9,094 nt of DNA from Anaerolineae bacterium (GCA_030612585.1 JAUWNP010000179.1:1-9094), one strand, 5' to 3'. Positions 1 through 6,228 are shown, counted from the stretch's first letter. Notes: generated by a model from the sequence alone, not told the origin. Translations and numbers: made by a program.

Positions 1-120
1 AGGGAGACAAGGAGACGGGGAGACAGGGAGACAAGGAGACGGGGAGACAGGGAGACAAGGAGACGGGGAGACAGGGAGACAAGGAGACGGGGAGACAGGG
101 AGACAAGGAGACAAGGAGAC
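1..120. repeat. 24-bp tandem repeat built from octamers
   Basis: Fifteen consecutive octamers fit the pattern RRGGAGAC. They are arranged as a higher-order 24-bp unit (AGGGAGAC, AAGGAGAC, GGGGAGAC) repeated four times exactly, plus a fifth unit whose last octamer is AAGGAGAC. The array touches the left edge of the window, so its true length is unknown. It contains no stop codon in any + strand frame, and it carries many AAGGAG strings resembling Shine-Dalgarno sites just before the real RBS of the permease at 136. There are no spacers, so it is not a CRISPR array. Confidence 0.95.
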
Positions 121-139
121 AGGAAAGGAGGACCGATGA
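1..139 (+). CDS. Possible C-terminal repeat tail of an upstream gene (partial)
   Basis: Codons starting at position 2 are open from the left edge through the whole tandem repeat and stop at TGA 137-139. They encode about five copies of the octapeptide GRQGDGET followed by a short charged tail. That stop overlaps the ATG of the next permease (ATGA), the classic geometry of translationally coupled operon genes. The expected upstream gene would be the ATP-binding subunit of the same ABC importer. This is an inference: all three frames are open through the repeat, and no unique sequence of the upstream gene is visible. It could equally be noncoding repeat. Confidence 0.3.
   Translation, partial: GRQGDGETGRQGDGETGRQGDGETGRQGDGETGRQGDKETGKEDR
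124..131 (+). promoter_or_regulatory. Ribosome binding site of the first permease
   Basis: AAAGGAGG lies four bases before the ATG at 136. It is a near-perfect Shine-Dalgarno sequence, placed directly after the last octamer of the tandem repeat, and it supports the chosen start. Confidence 0.8.
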
Positions 140-1251
140 CGAGCACTGAACAATCTCGGCAGTCCATTTTGCCATTTAGGCTTCGGGTCGAGCCTCGGTT
201 GAACGTCCCCCGCTGGCTGCCCGCCGCTGTGTCTGTGGGGGCCGTCATCGTCGGCCTCATCCTGGGAGCCGTCGCGCTCCGCCTGGCCGGAGAACCCCAT
301 CCCTTCAGGGCCTATGCCAGTATCGTTCAAGTACTGTTCGGCAGTTGGGGGGGCATCTCTGACGTTCTGGTTCAGGCGACTCCGTTGATCCTGGTAGGGC
401 TGGCCTGTTCGGTGGCCTTTAGCATGAAGTTATGGAACATTGGGGCTGAGGGTCAATTCTTCATCGGCGCGTTTGCCGCCAGCGCCATTGTGCTGGCCCC
501 TGTGTTGCTGCCCGAGACGCCGGGCTGGATTTTCATCCCGGTGATGATGATCGCTGGCTTTATCGGCGGTGCGTTGTGGGGCTTTCTGCCCGGCTATCTC
601 AAGGCCAAGTTCAACGTGAACGAGATCATTACCACCTTGATGATGAACTACATCGCCATTGAGTGGAACAACTTTTTTATCTTTGGCGTGTGGAGCGAGG
701 GTGGTTTTCAGATGAGCCCCAGGTTCCCCAAGACTGCCTGGCTTCCCCGCTTGGCCGACTATGCCAAAGAGATTCCCAAATTTGGAGGACTGACGTTGCA
801 CCTGGGGTTGATCTTTGGACCGATAGCGGCTGTCGTTGTCTGGTTCATCCTCTACCGGAGCAAGTGGGGCTACGAGATTCGGCTGGCCGGCGACAACCCC
901 AAGGCAGCCCGATACGCCGGCGTCAACATCGCCCGCAATACAATACTGGTGATGATGCTCTCCGGTGGATTGGCTGGTCTGGCTGGTATGGCCCAGATTT
1001 GCGGCGTGGTCCGCCGCCTGCAAGGGTCCATCTCTCCTGGCTATGGCTTTACTGGCATCATCATCGCCTGGCTAGCCAAGCTCAACCCGATCATCGTCAT
1101 CGTCGTCTCTATCTTTTTCGGCGCGTTGCTCCTGGCCGGGCGCGAAATGGGGCGCTCTGACATCTCTATGCTCATTCAGGGCATCATCCTCTTTGCCCTC
1201 ATTGCCAGCGAGTATTTGTTGCGCCACCGGGTGCGGATTATCCGCGCGTAG
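136..1251 (+). CDS. ABC importer permease, NupP-like (BPD_transp_2, BMP/nucleoside type)
   Basis: This 371-residue polytopic inner-membrane protein should form half of the translocation channel of an ABC importer. It resembles the COG4603 family (NupP of the B. subtilis guanosine importer), which works with a BMP-type binding lipoprotein. A cytoplasmic N-terminus (about 1-28) precedes a first hydrophobic segment at 29-50. The signature WNIGAEGQFFIGA at 100-112 and the NVNEIITTLMMNY stretch at 160-172 are typical of the family. The cytoplasmic loop that contacts the ATPase, GYEIRLAGDNPKAARYAG, lies at 245-262. Hydrophobic segments continue to about 360. The start is set by a strong RBS. The partner permease is downstream; the ATPase and binding protein are not in the window and probably lie to the left. 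Substrate is inferred as nucleoside or purine; related families also move simple sugars. Confidence 0.9.
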   Translation: MTSTEQSRQSILPFRLRVEPRLNVPRWLPAAVSVGAVIVGLILGAVALRLAGEPHPFRAYASIVQVLFGSWGGISDVLVQATPLILVGLACSVAFSMKLWNIGAEGQFFIGAFAASAIVLAPVLLPETPGWIFIPVMMIAGFIGGALWGFLPGYLKAKFNVNEIITTLMMNYIAIEWNNFFIFGVWSEGGFQMSPRFPKTAWLPRLADYAKEIPKFGGLTLHLGLIFGPIAAVVVWFILYRSKWGYEIRLAGDNPKAARYAGVNIARNTILVMMLSGGLAGLAGMAQICGVVRRLQGSISPGYGFTGIIIAWLAKLNPIIVIVVSIFFGALLLAGREMGRSDISMLIQGIILFALIASEYLLRHRVRIIRA

Positions 1252-1256
1252 GAGTG

Positions 1257-1338
1257 GGACGCAGATTGACGCTGATGAACGCTGATTTTCTGGTTTTATC
1301 CGCATATGATCTGCGAAAATCTGCGTGAATCTGCGTCC
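1257..1338. repeat. Inverted repeat between the two permease genes
   Basis: The 16-base arms 1257-1272 and 1323-1338 are reverse complements at 15 of 16 positions, and the inner sequence has further imperfect self-similarity (GATTTTC on the left against GAAAATC on the right). The words CGCAGATT, CGCTGAT and ATCTGCG recur through the 82 bases. It fills most of the gap between the permease genes. There is no T-tract after the right arm, so it is not a standard terminator. It could fold in the mRNA and affect stability or the ratio of the two permeases. It looks like a dispersed repeat-family member. Confidence 0.75.
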
Positions 1339-1352
1339 TGAAAGATAGGCGT

Positions 1353-1358
1353 AGGAGG
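1353..1358 (+). promoter_or_regulatory. Ribosome binding site of the second permease
   Basis: AGGAGG lies seven bases before the ATG at 1366, directly after the inverted repeat. It fixes the start of the second permease. Confidence 0.8.
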
Positions 1359-1365
1359 ACTGACT

Positions 1366-2334
1366 ATGAATTGGACTATTATTCTGCAAGCAGGAATTGC
1401 CAGTGGGACGGTGCTTCTCTTTGCCACCGTCGGCGAGGTATTTGCTGAGCGTTCTGGAATCTTGAATCTGGGTCTGGAAGGGATGATGCTCATCGGCGCG
1501 ATGTCCGCCTACAGCGTGGCGGTCAATTACGGAAACCCGTGGCTGGGACTCCTGGTGGCGATGATCACGGCTGGGCTGCTTTCGCTGCTCCATGGCTTTG
1601 TCTGCATTACCTTACAGGCGGACCAGGTGGTCAGCGGCCTCTCGCTCACCTTTTTAGGTACAGGTCTCAGCCTGGTATTTGGCGAAGGGTTGAGCAAAGC
1701 GGGCGCCGTCTCATTGCTGCCCAGACTGACTGTGCCGCTTTTTTCCTCCATTCCCTTTCTGGGCGACATTTTGTTCACCGAGCAGAGCATCATGGTCTAC
1801 GTGGGGTATCTGCTGGCTCCGGCCGCCTGGTACTATATCAACCGCACCCGGCCGGGTATGCACCTGCGGGCGGTGGGCGAGTATCCGGCTGCGGCTGATA
1901 CGATGGGCGTCAACGTCTACAGGACGCGCTACCTGTACACCTTTGTCGGCGGCGCACTGGCCGGGCTGGCCGGTGCCACCATCAGCCTGGCTGTCTCCCC
2001 CGGCTGGTTTAGTCACATGACGACCTCTGGACAGGGCTGGATTGCCATTGGTCTGACCATTTTTGCCCAGTGGAATCCGCTGCGGGCGGCGGTCGGTTCC
2101 TATGCCTTTGGCGCGCTGCGGCGGTTAATTCTGGACCTGCAAGCCCCCACTATGCTCCTATTTTGGGCCAACCCATTTTACTACAACCCGTACTGGGGCT
2201 TTTTCCTCAAGATGATCCCCTATGCCTTTACCATCGTGGTGCTGGTGATCGGCTCTCGTGAAGCGATGCGCAAGCGGCTGGGCGCGCCGGCGGCATTGGG
2301 TGTCCCCTATATTCGCGGCGAGCGTGGGGTGTAA
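1366..2334 (+). CDS. ABC importer permease, NupQ-like (BPD_transp_2, COG1079 type)
   Basis: This 322-residue integral membrane protein is the expected heterodimer partner of the preceding permease. It carries the family signature ERSGILNLGLEGMMLIGA at 28-45 in the first third. The ATPase-contacting loop GMHLRAVGEYPAAADTMGVN lies at 164-183, and the conserved GQGWIAIGLTIFAQWNPLRA stretch at 222-241. Hydrophobic segments are spread from residue 4 to about 296, ending in a short basic tail. Length is usual for the family. A 114-bp gap with an inverted repeat separates it from the first permease. The NupP/NupQ pairing is the hallmark of BMP-family nucleoside/purine importers, so that is the best guess for cargo. 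The sequence does not identify the ligand. Confidence 0.9.
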   Translation: MNWTIILQAGIASGTVLLFATVGEVFAERSGILNLGLEGMMLIGAMSAYSVAVNYGNPWLGLLVAMITAGLLSLLHGFVCITLQADQVVSGLSLTFLGTGLSLVFGEGLSKAGAVSLLPRLTVPLFSSIPFLGDILFTEQSIMVYVGYLLAPAAWYYINRTRPGMHLRAVGEYPAAADTMGVNVYRTRYLYTFVGGALAGLAGATISLAVSPGWFSHMTTSGQGWIAIGLTIFAQWNPLRAAVGSYAFGALRRLILDLQAPTMLLFWANPFYYNPYWGFFLKMIPYAFTIVVLVIGSREAMRKRLGAPAALGVPYIRGERGV

Positions 2335-2340
2335 GGGCGG

Positions 2341-2367
2341 ATGACGAATAACGAATGGCGAATAACC
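2341..2367. repeat. Short intergenic repeat, CGAATAA type
   Basis: Three loosely repeated CGAAT words spaced 7-8 bases apart begin six bases after the stop codon of the second permease. It belongs to the same class of 7-8 nt period arrays seen elsewhere in the window but has its own sequence. Confidence 0.7.
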
Positions 2368-2390
2368 GGTCTGTCTGGATGGGCTATGTT

Positions 2391-2404
2391 TGCCCTGTAG
2401 GGCA
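2391..2404. other. Small perfect hairpin in the leader of the PLP enzyme gene
   Basis: TGCCCT and AGGGCA form a compact perfect palindrome with a two-base centre, ten bases before the Shine-Dalgarno sequence at 2414. There is no T-run, so it is not a terminator. It may simply be chance, or may modulate translation of the following gene. Confidence 0.3.
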
Positions 2405-2413
2405 TGAGAGAAT

Positions 2414-2420
2414 AAGGGGA
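2414..2420 (+). promoter_or_regulatory. Ribosome binding site deciding a GTG start
   Basis: AAGGGGA lies seven bases before GTG 2428. The nearby ATG at 2435 is in the wrong frame. The RBS supports GTG as the true start and keeps the N-terminal zinc-ribbon cysteines. Confidence 0.65.
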
Positions 2421-2427
2421 AGCGAAA

Positions 2428-3777
2428 GTGGATCATGTTGTCGGCCTCAAATGCACTATCTGCGGCACAGAGTATGGAGTTGACGAAGTCGAATACGTCT
2501 GTCCCCATCACGGGGACGACGGCATCCTGGACGTCATCTACGACTATGACCTCATCGCCCAGCGTTTCAACCCCGACAAACTGGCCCATGATCCAATTCG
2601 CTCTATCTGGCGCTACCTGCCGTTGCTGCCAGTGAACCCGGAAGTAGTCCAAACGTTCATTGGTCATTGGTCATTGGCTCATTGTTCATTGAACCCGCTG
2701 TTCTCCGTTGGCTGGACCCCGCTCTACCTCGCCCCACGCCTGGCGGGCCAACTGGGCCTGAAGCACCTGTGGGTCAAGGACGACAGCCGCCAGCCCACCG
2801 CCTCATTCAAAGACCGTGCCTCAGCCATCGCCGTTGTCAAGACCCGTGAGTTGGGCTACGATGTCGTCACTACTGCCAGCACCGGCAACGCCGCCGCTGC
2901 TCTCTCTGGCCTCTGCGCGGCGGTGGCCCAGCCCAACGTCATCTTTGTGCCCAAGACTGCGCCCCAGGCCAAGGTGGCGCAACTCCTGGCCTATGGCTCG
3001 ACCGTCATGCTGGTGGATGGCACGTACGGCCAGGCCTTCGATCTGTGCCTGGAGGCAGCGCGGGCCTTCGGCTGGTACAACCGCAACACCGGCTACAATC
3101 CTTATATGTCCGAGGGGAAAAAGACGGTGGCGTATGAGATTTGTGAGCAGTTGGGATGCAGGGAATTGGGGATTGAGAAATTGGGGAGTTGGGAGGCGCC
3201 GGATGTGGTGATGGTGCCTGTTGGCGACGGATGCATTATTGGAGGGGTATATAAGGGGTTTAAGGATTTGCTGGCGCTGGGCTGGATTGACCACATACCA
3301 CGGCTCATCGGCGTGCAGGCGACCGGCTCGTCCCCGCTGGTGGACGCCTGGGAGCGTGATCTGGAGGGCTGGGAGATGGAGCCGGTACAAGCCCATTCCA
3401 TCGCCGACAGCATCGTCGCCGGCCTGCCCCGCGACCGCATCAAAGCGCTGCGGGCGGTGCGCGAGAGCGGTGGCGTGTTCATCCGCGTGACCGACGAGGA
3501 GATATTAGCCGCCATCCCCGCCCTGGCCCAGGGCTGCGGCGTCTTCGCCGAGCCAGCCGCCGCCGCTGCCTACGCCGGGTTGGTCAAGGCGGTCGAGCAA
3601 AGGCTGGTCGCGCCCGATGATAGGGTGGTTGTCCTGTCCACCGGCTCCGGCCTCAAAGACGTCGCCAGCGCGATGAAGGCGGTGAAGGAGCAGCCGGTGG
3701 TCGTGGGGCCGACGCTGGCTGCCGTCAAGAAGGCTCTGAATACTGATGGGCGGCAGGTTGGCGAATTGAGAAACTGA
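2428..3777 (+). CDS. PLP-dependent lyase/synthase, threonine synthase family, with N-terminal zinc ribbon
   Basis: This 449-residue fold-type-II PLP enzyme belongs to the threonine synthase family (O-phosphohomoserine to threonine) or a paralogue of it. Residues 9-28 form a zinc-ribbon-like knuckle: C9xxC12 then C25 followed by PHHG, where families usually show CPxCG. The Schiff-base lysine is K128 in PTASFKDRAS. The substrate loop ASTGNAAAA is at 150-158, the conserved VPVGDGCIIGG at 263-273, and the C-terminal STGSGLKD at 404-411. GTG start with a good RBS. Two stretches look foreign: residues 77-88 and about 242-256 are encoded by 7-8 nt tandem repeats inserted in frame in probable loops. 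It sits between the importer and an RNase Z-like hydrolase, not beside homoserine genes, so a catabolic PLP-lyase role (as for diaminopropionate ammonia-lyase relatives) is as likely as threonine synthesis. Confidence 0.85.
   Translation: MDHVVGLKCTICGTEYGVDEVEYVCPHHGDDGILDVIYDYDLIAQRFNPDKLAHDPIRSIWRYLPLLPVNPEVVQTFIGHWSLAHCSLNPLFSVGWTPLYLAPRLAGQLGLKHLWVKDDSRQPTASFKDRASAIAVVKTRELGYDVVTTASTGNAAAALSGLCAAVAQPNVIFVPKTAPQAKVAQLLAYGSTVMLVDGTYGQAFDLCLEAARAFGWYNRNTGYNPYMSEGKKTVAYEICEQLGCRELGIEKLGSWEAPDVVMVPVGDGCIIGGVYKGFKDLLALGWIDHIPRLIGVQATGSSPLVDAWERDLEGWEMEPVQAHSIADSIVAGLPRDRIKALRAVRESGGVFIRVTDEEILAAIPALAQGCGVFAEPAAAAAYAGLVKAVEQRLVAPDDRVVVLSTGSGLKDVASAMKAVKEQPVVVGPTLAAVKKALNTDGRQVGELRN
2656..2690 (+). 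repeat. In-frame TCATTGG heptamer repeat inside the PLP enzyme gene
   Basis: Five imperfect TCATTG(G) units with a period of about seven bases sit inside the coding region and encode residues 77-88 (FIGHWSLAHCSL). The unit is the exact reverse complement of the CCAATGA units at 6153-6187, so both belong to one dispersed family. In this orientation the heptamer has no stop in any frame, so translation passes through. The tract lies in the linker between the zinc-ribbon part and the conserved GWTPLY motif. Confidence 0.85.
3149..3195 (+). repeat. In-frame TTGGGGA-type octamer repeat inside the PLP enzyme gene
   Basis: G-rich units such as TTGGGGA, AATTGGGG and AGTTGGGA recur about every eight bases, bounded by AGTTGGGA at 3149-3156 and again at 3187-3194. 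The tract encodes about residues 242-256 (LGCRELGIEKLGSWE), between a helix (YEICEQLG) and the strand PDVVMVPVGDG. Removing about 11 residues would restore a compact helix-strand loop. One TGA inside the tract (3174-3176) falls out of the reading frame. Confidence 0.7.
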
Positions 3778-3793
3778 TAGATTGGGATGCCCC

Positions 3794-3825
3794 CGAGTCT
3801 ACGAGTTCACGAATCTACGAATCTA
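3794..3825. repeat. CGAATCTA octamer repeat ending in a start codon
   Basis: Four consecutive octamers (CGAGTCTA, CGAGTTCA, CGAATCTA, CGAATCTA) fill most of the gap between the first PLP enzyme and the hydrolase. The last base of the array is the A of the hydrolase ATG at 3825. No Shine-Dalgarno sequence is visible between the array and the gene. Confidence 0.85.
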
Positions 3826-4643
3826 TGAACCCTATGGAGAGCACAACGGTTGACGTGACGTTTCTTGGAACCGGCGGGGCCTTCTCGGCAGGACGACGAA
3901 GCAACCTGGCATTGTTGATCGAGACGGGCGATTTCCACATGCTGGTCGAAGCCGGGCCAATGATCATGCAGCAACTGGCTCGCGCCAACCTGCAGGCTGT
4001 TGACATCGAGCGGCTGTTCGTCTCTCATTCCCACGGCGACCACGCGTTGGGATTCCCGATGTTAGTCCTCAATCGCCTGCCACATCCAACCCCGCTTCAC
4101 ATCTACACCGGTGTCAGCACTGGCGCCACATTAAGAACGCTCTGGAATCTTGCCTATCCCGGCTTCGATCCCCACGACATCAACCTCCACTGGCACGAAC
4201 TATCGGAACAAGACCCAGGAGAGACAAAACTGGTGGAGGGTATCACCCTGCGCACCACTGTGATTCCCCACCCGCCTGGTGTGCCCACATTGGCTGCCCG
4301 TTGGGACTTTGCCAGCGGCCCATCGGTTACCTTCGCCACCGACACTGTCCCCAGCGCTGCCACCGTGGAACTGGCCCGCGATAGTGACCTGCTGATCCAC
4401 GAGTCTAATTTCAGCGCCGTCCTGCAGCCCGACGCCAACCTCTCCGGGTATTTCCACAGCACAGCCCAACAGGCCGGTGAGATCGCGCGTCGGGCCGGAT
4501 GCCCGCGCCTGGCGCTGGTGCACCTGGACTCGCAGATCGGCGAGCATCCCGATGTGCTCATCGAAGAAGCGCGCGCGGGCACCGATTTGCAGGTCGTCGT
4601 CCCCGAGGATGGTGAGCGGATACGACTGAACAATGACGAGTGA
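3825..4643 (+). CDS. RNase Z-like metallo-beta-lactamase-fold hydrolase
   Basis: This 272-residue cytosolic protein has the MBL fold of the ribonuclease Z/arylsulfatase-like branch. The N-terminal VTFLGTGGAFSAGRRSN (11-27) is typical, as is the metal motif SHSHGDHALGF (67-77) with H68, H70, D72 and H73. Further likely ligands are H149 in VIPHPPGVP, D173 in FATDT, H192 in IHESNF, and H211/H233 in FHSTAQQAGEIA and LVHLDSQ. It should bind two divalent metals and hydrolyse an ester, lactone, phosphodiester or amide-like bond. Its place between two PLP enzyme genes argues for a metabolic substrate rather than tRNA 3' processing, an inference. The start is uncertain: ATG 3825 lies on the edge of an octamer repeat and ATG 3834 is equally possible; neither has a clear RBS. 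Confidence 0.85.
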   Translation: MNPMESTTVDVTFLGTGGAFSAGRRSNLALLIETGDFHMLVEAGPMIMQQLARANLQAVDIERLFVSHSHGDHALGFPMLVLNRLPHPTPLHIYTGVSTGATLRTLWNLAYPGFDPHDINLHWHELSEQDPGETKLVEGITLRTTVIPHPPGVPTLAARWDFASGPSVTFATDTVPSAATVELARDSDLLIHESNFSAVLQPDANLSGYFHSTAQQAGEIARRAGCPRLALVHLDSQIGEHPDVLIEEARAGTDLQVVVPEDGERIRLNNDE

Positions 4644-4675
4644 TAATACTCATCAACAACAAAAACTTTTGACCG

Positions 4676-4681
4676 AAGGAG
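4676..4681 (+). promoter_or_regulatory. Ribosome binding site deciding the start of the second PLP enzyme
   Basis: AAGGAG lies eight bases before ATG 4690. An earlier in-frame ATG at 4633, overlapping the hydrolase stop, has no such site and would add 19 low-complexity residues. Start 4690 is therefore preferred. Confidence 0.75.
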
Positions 4682-4689
4682 AGACTGAA

Positions 4690-6171
4690 ATGATAGACCT
4701 ATCCATCCACGAAGAACAACTGGAACGAACCGTTCAACGGGCGCGAGAACGGAGCATCATCATCCCCACCTTTGCGCAGATGAGGGACCCCACGCTAGTC
4801 CCCGACGGGGTCAAGTCCCGGCTCAAGGACATTGGCCTGTGGGACATCACCTCCCCCAATCTGTTCCGCATCACCTGGAAGAACGAGCCCGTGGCCCACG
4901 GGGGGGGATACAACGGAGTCAACTACCTGGAACTCCCGAAATCTCTCACGGGGGTGGACGCGCGCATCATCGCGCTGGTGGGCAAGTGGTTCCCCACCGG
5001 CTCCCACAAGGTCGGCGCCACCGTCGCCTGCCTGGTGCCGCGCCTGGTCACCGGCCAGTTCGACCCCACTTTCCAGAAGGCGGTCTGGCCCTCCACCGGC
5101 AACTACTGCCGGGGCGGGGCCTACAACGCGACGTTGCTGGCCTGCGAGTCTGTTGCTATCCTGCCCGAGGGGATGAGCCGCGAGCGGTTCGAGTGGCTCG
5201 CCAAGGTATCCGGTGAGGTCATCGCCACCCCCGGCTGCGAGAGCAATGTCAAGGAAATCTTCGACAAGTGCTGGGAACTGCGGCAGACCCGCGATGATAT
5301 CGTCATCTTCAACCAGTTCGACGAGTTTGGCAACCACCTCTGGCATTACGAAGTCACCGGCCACGCGATGGAGGAGGTGTTGCAGCGGGAGATGGGGCCG
5401 CAGGATGCCTACCGGGGCGTCGCGCTGACTACCGGCTCGGCCGGCACCATCGGCTGCGGCGACTACCTGAAAGAGATATTCCCCACCAGCAAGGTGGTCG
5501 CCAGCGAGGCGCTCCAGTGCCCCACGCTGCTCCTGAACGGCTTCGGCGGGCACCGCATTGAGGGCATCGGCGACAAGCACGTTCCCTGGATCCACAATCT
5601 TAAGAACACCGACATGGTGGTGGCGATTGACGACGATGCCTGCATGAGCCTGGTGCGGTTATTCAACGAACCGGCCGGCCGCGCCTACCTGGTGAAGCAG
5701 GGAGTGCCGGAGCAACTGGTGGAGCAACTGGACCTCTTGGGCATCTCCAGCATCGCCAACGTCCTCTCCGCCATCAAGTTCGCCAGGTGGTATGAACTGG
5801 GCGAGCACGACATCGTTCTCACTGTCTTCACCGACTCGATGGAGCTATACGAGAGCCGCCGGCGGGAGTTGCACGAGGAACACGGCGAGTATACCGAAGT
5901 GGACGCAGCGGCCGACTACCACCGCTACCTGATGGGCTGCACGGTGGACTACGTGGAGGAACTGGGCTACTGGGACCGCCGGCGCATCCACAACCTCAAG
6001 TACTACACCTGGGTCGAGCAGCAGGGCAAGACCTACGAGGAGATCCAGGCCCAGTGGTACGAGCCTGACTACTGGAGCGGCATCCACGACCAGGTGGAGG
6101 AGATTGACGAGCGGATCGAGCAGTTCAACGAGATGACGGGGTTGCTGGGGGAAATGACCAATGACCAATGA
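4690..6171 (+). CDS. PLP-dependent enzyme, cysteine synthase/tryptophan synthase beta fold, uncharacterised
   Basis: This 493-residue fold-type-II PLP protein has a cysteine synthase-like core. The likely Schiff-base lysine is K107 in FPTGSHKVGAT (101-111). A substrate loop PSTGNYCRGGA lies at 134-144, a glycine-rich phosphate loop TTGSAGTIGCGDYLKE at 247-262, and RIEGIGDKHVPW at 289-300 matches the GIG motif before the last core strand. An N-terminal arm of about 60 residues and a C-terminal extension of about 100 residues (aromatic and acidic, WVEQQGKTYEEIQAQWYEPD near 441-460) are longer than in plain cysteine synthases. The lysine motif SHKVGA differs from the usual SxKDR. Product and substrate are unknown; it probably acts with the preceding PLP enzyme and hydrolase. 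The last residues (MTNDQ) and the stop codon come from a CCAATGA repeat, so the original C-terminus may have been altered. Confidence 0.85.
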   Translation: MIDLSIHEEQLERTVQRARERSIIIPTFAQMRDPTLVPDGVKSRLKDIGLWDITSPNLFRITWKNEPVAHGGGYNGVNYLELPKSLTGVDARIIALVGKWFPTGSHKVGATVACLVPRLVTGQFDPTFQKAVWPSTGNYCRGGAYNATLLACESVAILPEGMSRERFEWLAKVSGEVIATPGCESNVKEIFDKCWELRQTRDDIVIFNQFDEFGNHLWHYEVTGHAMEEVLQREMGPQDAYRGVALTTGSAGTIGCGDYLKEIFPTSKVVASEALQCPTLLLNGFGGHRIEGIGDKHVPWIHNLKNTDMVVAIDDDACMSLVRLFNEPAGRAYLVKQGVPEQLVEQLDLLGISSIANVLSAIKFARWYELGEHDIVLTVFTDSMELYESRRRELHEEHGEYTEVDAAADYHRYLMGCTVDYVEELGYWDRRRIHNLKYYTWVEQQGKTYEEIQAQWYEPDYWSGIHDQVEEIDERIEQFNEMTGLLGEMTNDQ

Positions 6172-6187
6172 CAAATGACCAATGACT
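6153..6187. repeat. CCAATGA heptamer repeat supplying the stop codon of the second PLP gene
   Basis: Five AATGAC(C) units with a 7-8 base period straddle the gene end: two units encode MTNDQ, the third gives the TGA stop (6169-6171), and the rest lie downstream. It is the reverse-complement orientation of the in-gene repeat at 2656-2690. In this orientation the unit contains TGA, so insertion near a gene end will usually terminate the frame. Confidence 0.9.
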
Positions 6188-6193
6188 AACCTC

Positions 6194-6228
6194 AACGACC
6201 AGGCCCTCGCTCGGGGGCCTGGTCGTTT
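6194..6228 (+). terminator. Rho-independent terminator of the operon
   Basis: A perfect 13-bp stem pairs 6194-6206 (AACGACCAGGCCC) with 6215-6227 around an 8-base loop, followed by a short T-rich tail (TTTGCTGTTT). It is placed 23 bases after the stop of the second PLP gene, so it should end the transporter-PLP operon. The T-tract is broken, so termination may be incomplete. Confidence 0.8.

Noticed and set aside
1..120. Possible CRISPR array at the left edge
   Set aside because: The units are contiguous with no unique spacers; this is a simple tandem repeat.
430..1023. 197-codon open frame on the - strand
   Set aside because: Antisense to the first permease, with a His/Gln-rich composition and no recognisable domain.
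1257..1338. Terminator between the permease genes
   Set aside because: No T-run follows the right arm, and both genes must be expressed together.
4633..4689. Earlier start for the second PLP enzyme overlapping the hydrolase stop
   Set aside because: It adds low-complexity residues and lacks an RBS, while ATG 4690 has AAGGAG at good spacing.
4795..5595. 266-codon open frame on the - strand
   Set aside because: It is antisense to the conserved PLP enzyme; the long frame follows from GC-rich third codon positions and its low-complexity protein matches no family.
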